This document shows, one piece after another, positions 63,912 through 64,000 of a DNA stretch of 64,000 nucleotides. This DNA comes from Sternotherus odoratus (taxonomy: Eukaryota; Chordata; Testudines; Kinosternidae). The DNA is taken from assembly GCA_032164245.1 (NCBI GenBank), contig JAVMKO010000007.1:2728001-2792000 (forward strand), read 5' to 3'. Positions within the stretch are counted from its first letter, which is position 1. Every line of letters begins with the position of its first letter. The notes beneath the pieces were generated by a model. The model had not been told where the DNA came from. It ran no database searches and saw only the letters and a list, made by a program, of their open reading frames with translations. The position numbers and the translations under genes are program-made.

Positions 63912-64000
63912 AAGAATAGCAGCCGTGTTAGTCTGTATCCGTAAAGAAAGCGAGGACAAGTGAGCTATAGCCCACGAAAGCTTATGCTGAAATAAACTAG
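63912..64000 (+). repeat. SINE, truncated by window end
   Basis: The head AATAGCAGCCGTGTTAGTCTGTATCCG is followed at once by AAAGAAAGCGAGGACAAGTGAGC and the tail TAGCCCACGAAAGCTTATGC. The middle (GTGGCACCTTA..AGACTAAC) is missing, so it is an internally deleted copy. It may continue past the window. Confidence 0.85.

Overview
This is vertebrate nuclear DNA, most likely from a cryptodiran turtle. The main clue is a tRNA-headed SINE of the tortoise (Cry/pol III) type, recognised by its head (GTGTTAGTCTG), its middle (GTGGCACCTTA) and its tail (AAGCTTTCGTGGGCTA). It occurs in more than ten places. CR1 3' ends, old MIR fragments, many hAT families, Harbinger and Helitron DNA transposons and TG...CA solo LTRs fit the same picture. 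No rRNA, tRNA gene, CRISPR array or prokaryote-like operon is present. Most long open frames are artefacts of G/C-rich tandem repeats.

Layout. 0-17 kb is a dense stack of transposons: hAT elements at 111-613, 913-3348, 5049-7214, 10711-11178, 13604-15411 and about 15420-16515; a Tigger-like MITE at 3386-3769; a Helitron at 7215-8258; a 60-bp minisatellite and a Harbinger tail at 8.9-10.2 kb; and a SINE split by a hAT at 16.7-17.2 kb. A CpG island follows at 17.3-18.2 kb, with a candidate first coding exon (ATG 17643, donor after 17670). 18-33 kb is mostly unique, intron-like sequence with a candidate exon at 29565-29669 and a second copy of a fold-back hAT (24.5-26.1 kb). 33092-37146 is a complete Harbinger transposon carrying a DDE transposase and, on the other strand, a Myb/SANT protein. 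38-44 kb holds CR1, a second Tigger-like MITE, a hAT split by a solo LTR, and a third fold-back hAT split by a second Helitron. 44-64 kb is mostly unique sequence with the two best host exons (49346-50369 and 60003-60395), a repeat-expanded hAT (54325-55304), another palindromic SINE (56561-56722) and C-rich repeats.

Host gene. One plus-strand gene probably spans much of the window: CpG island and exon 1, then exon ~29.6 kb, exon 49.3 kb, exon 60.0 kb, and further exons beyond the window. The last two exons join in a compatible phase across a 9.6-kb intron. Together they encode about 470 residues of acidic, low-complexity, apparently disordered protein. I do not recognise the gene.

Most interesting structures: (1) at least five SINE insertions are near-perfect inverted dimers, each flanked as a whole by a 12-14 bp target duplication, and all end at nearly the same internal SINE position; (2) one hAT family occurs three times with the same fold-back design, an extra inverted copy of the transposase 3' coding end forming the opposite arm; (3) there are two non-autonomous Helitrons, both in or at the edge of that hAT family; (4) the Harbinger element looks nearly intact. 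All calls come from reading the sequence; no database search was possible.
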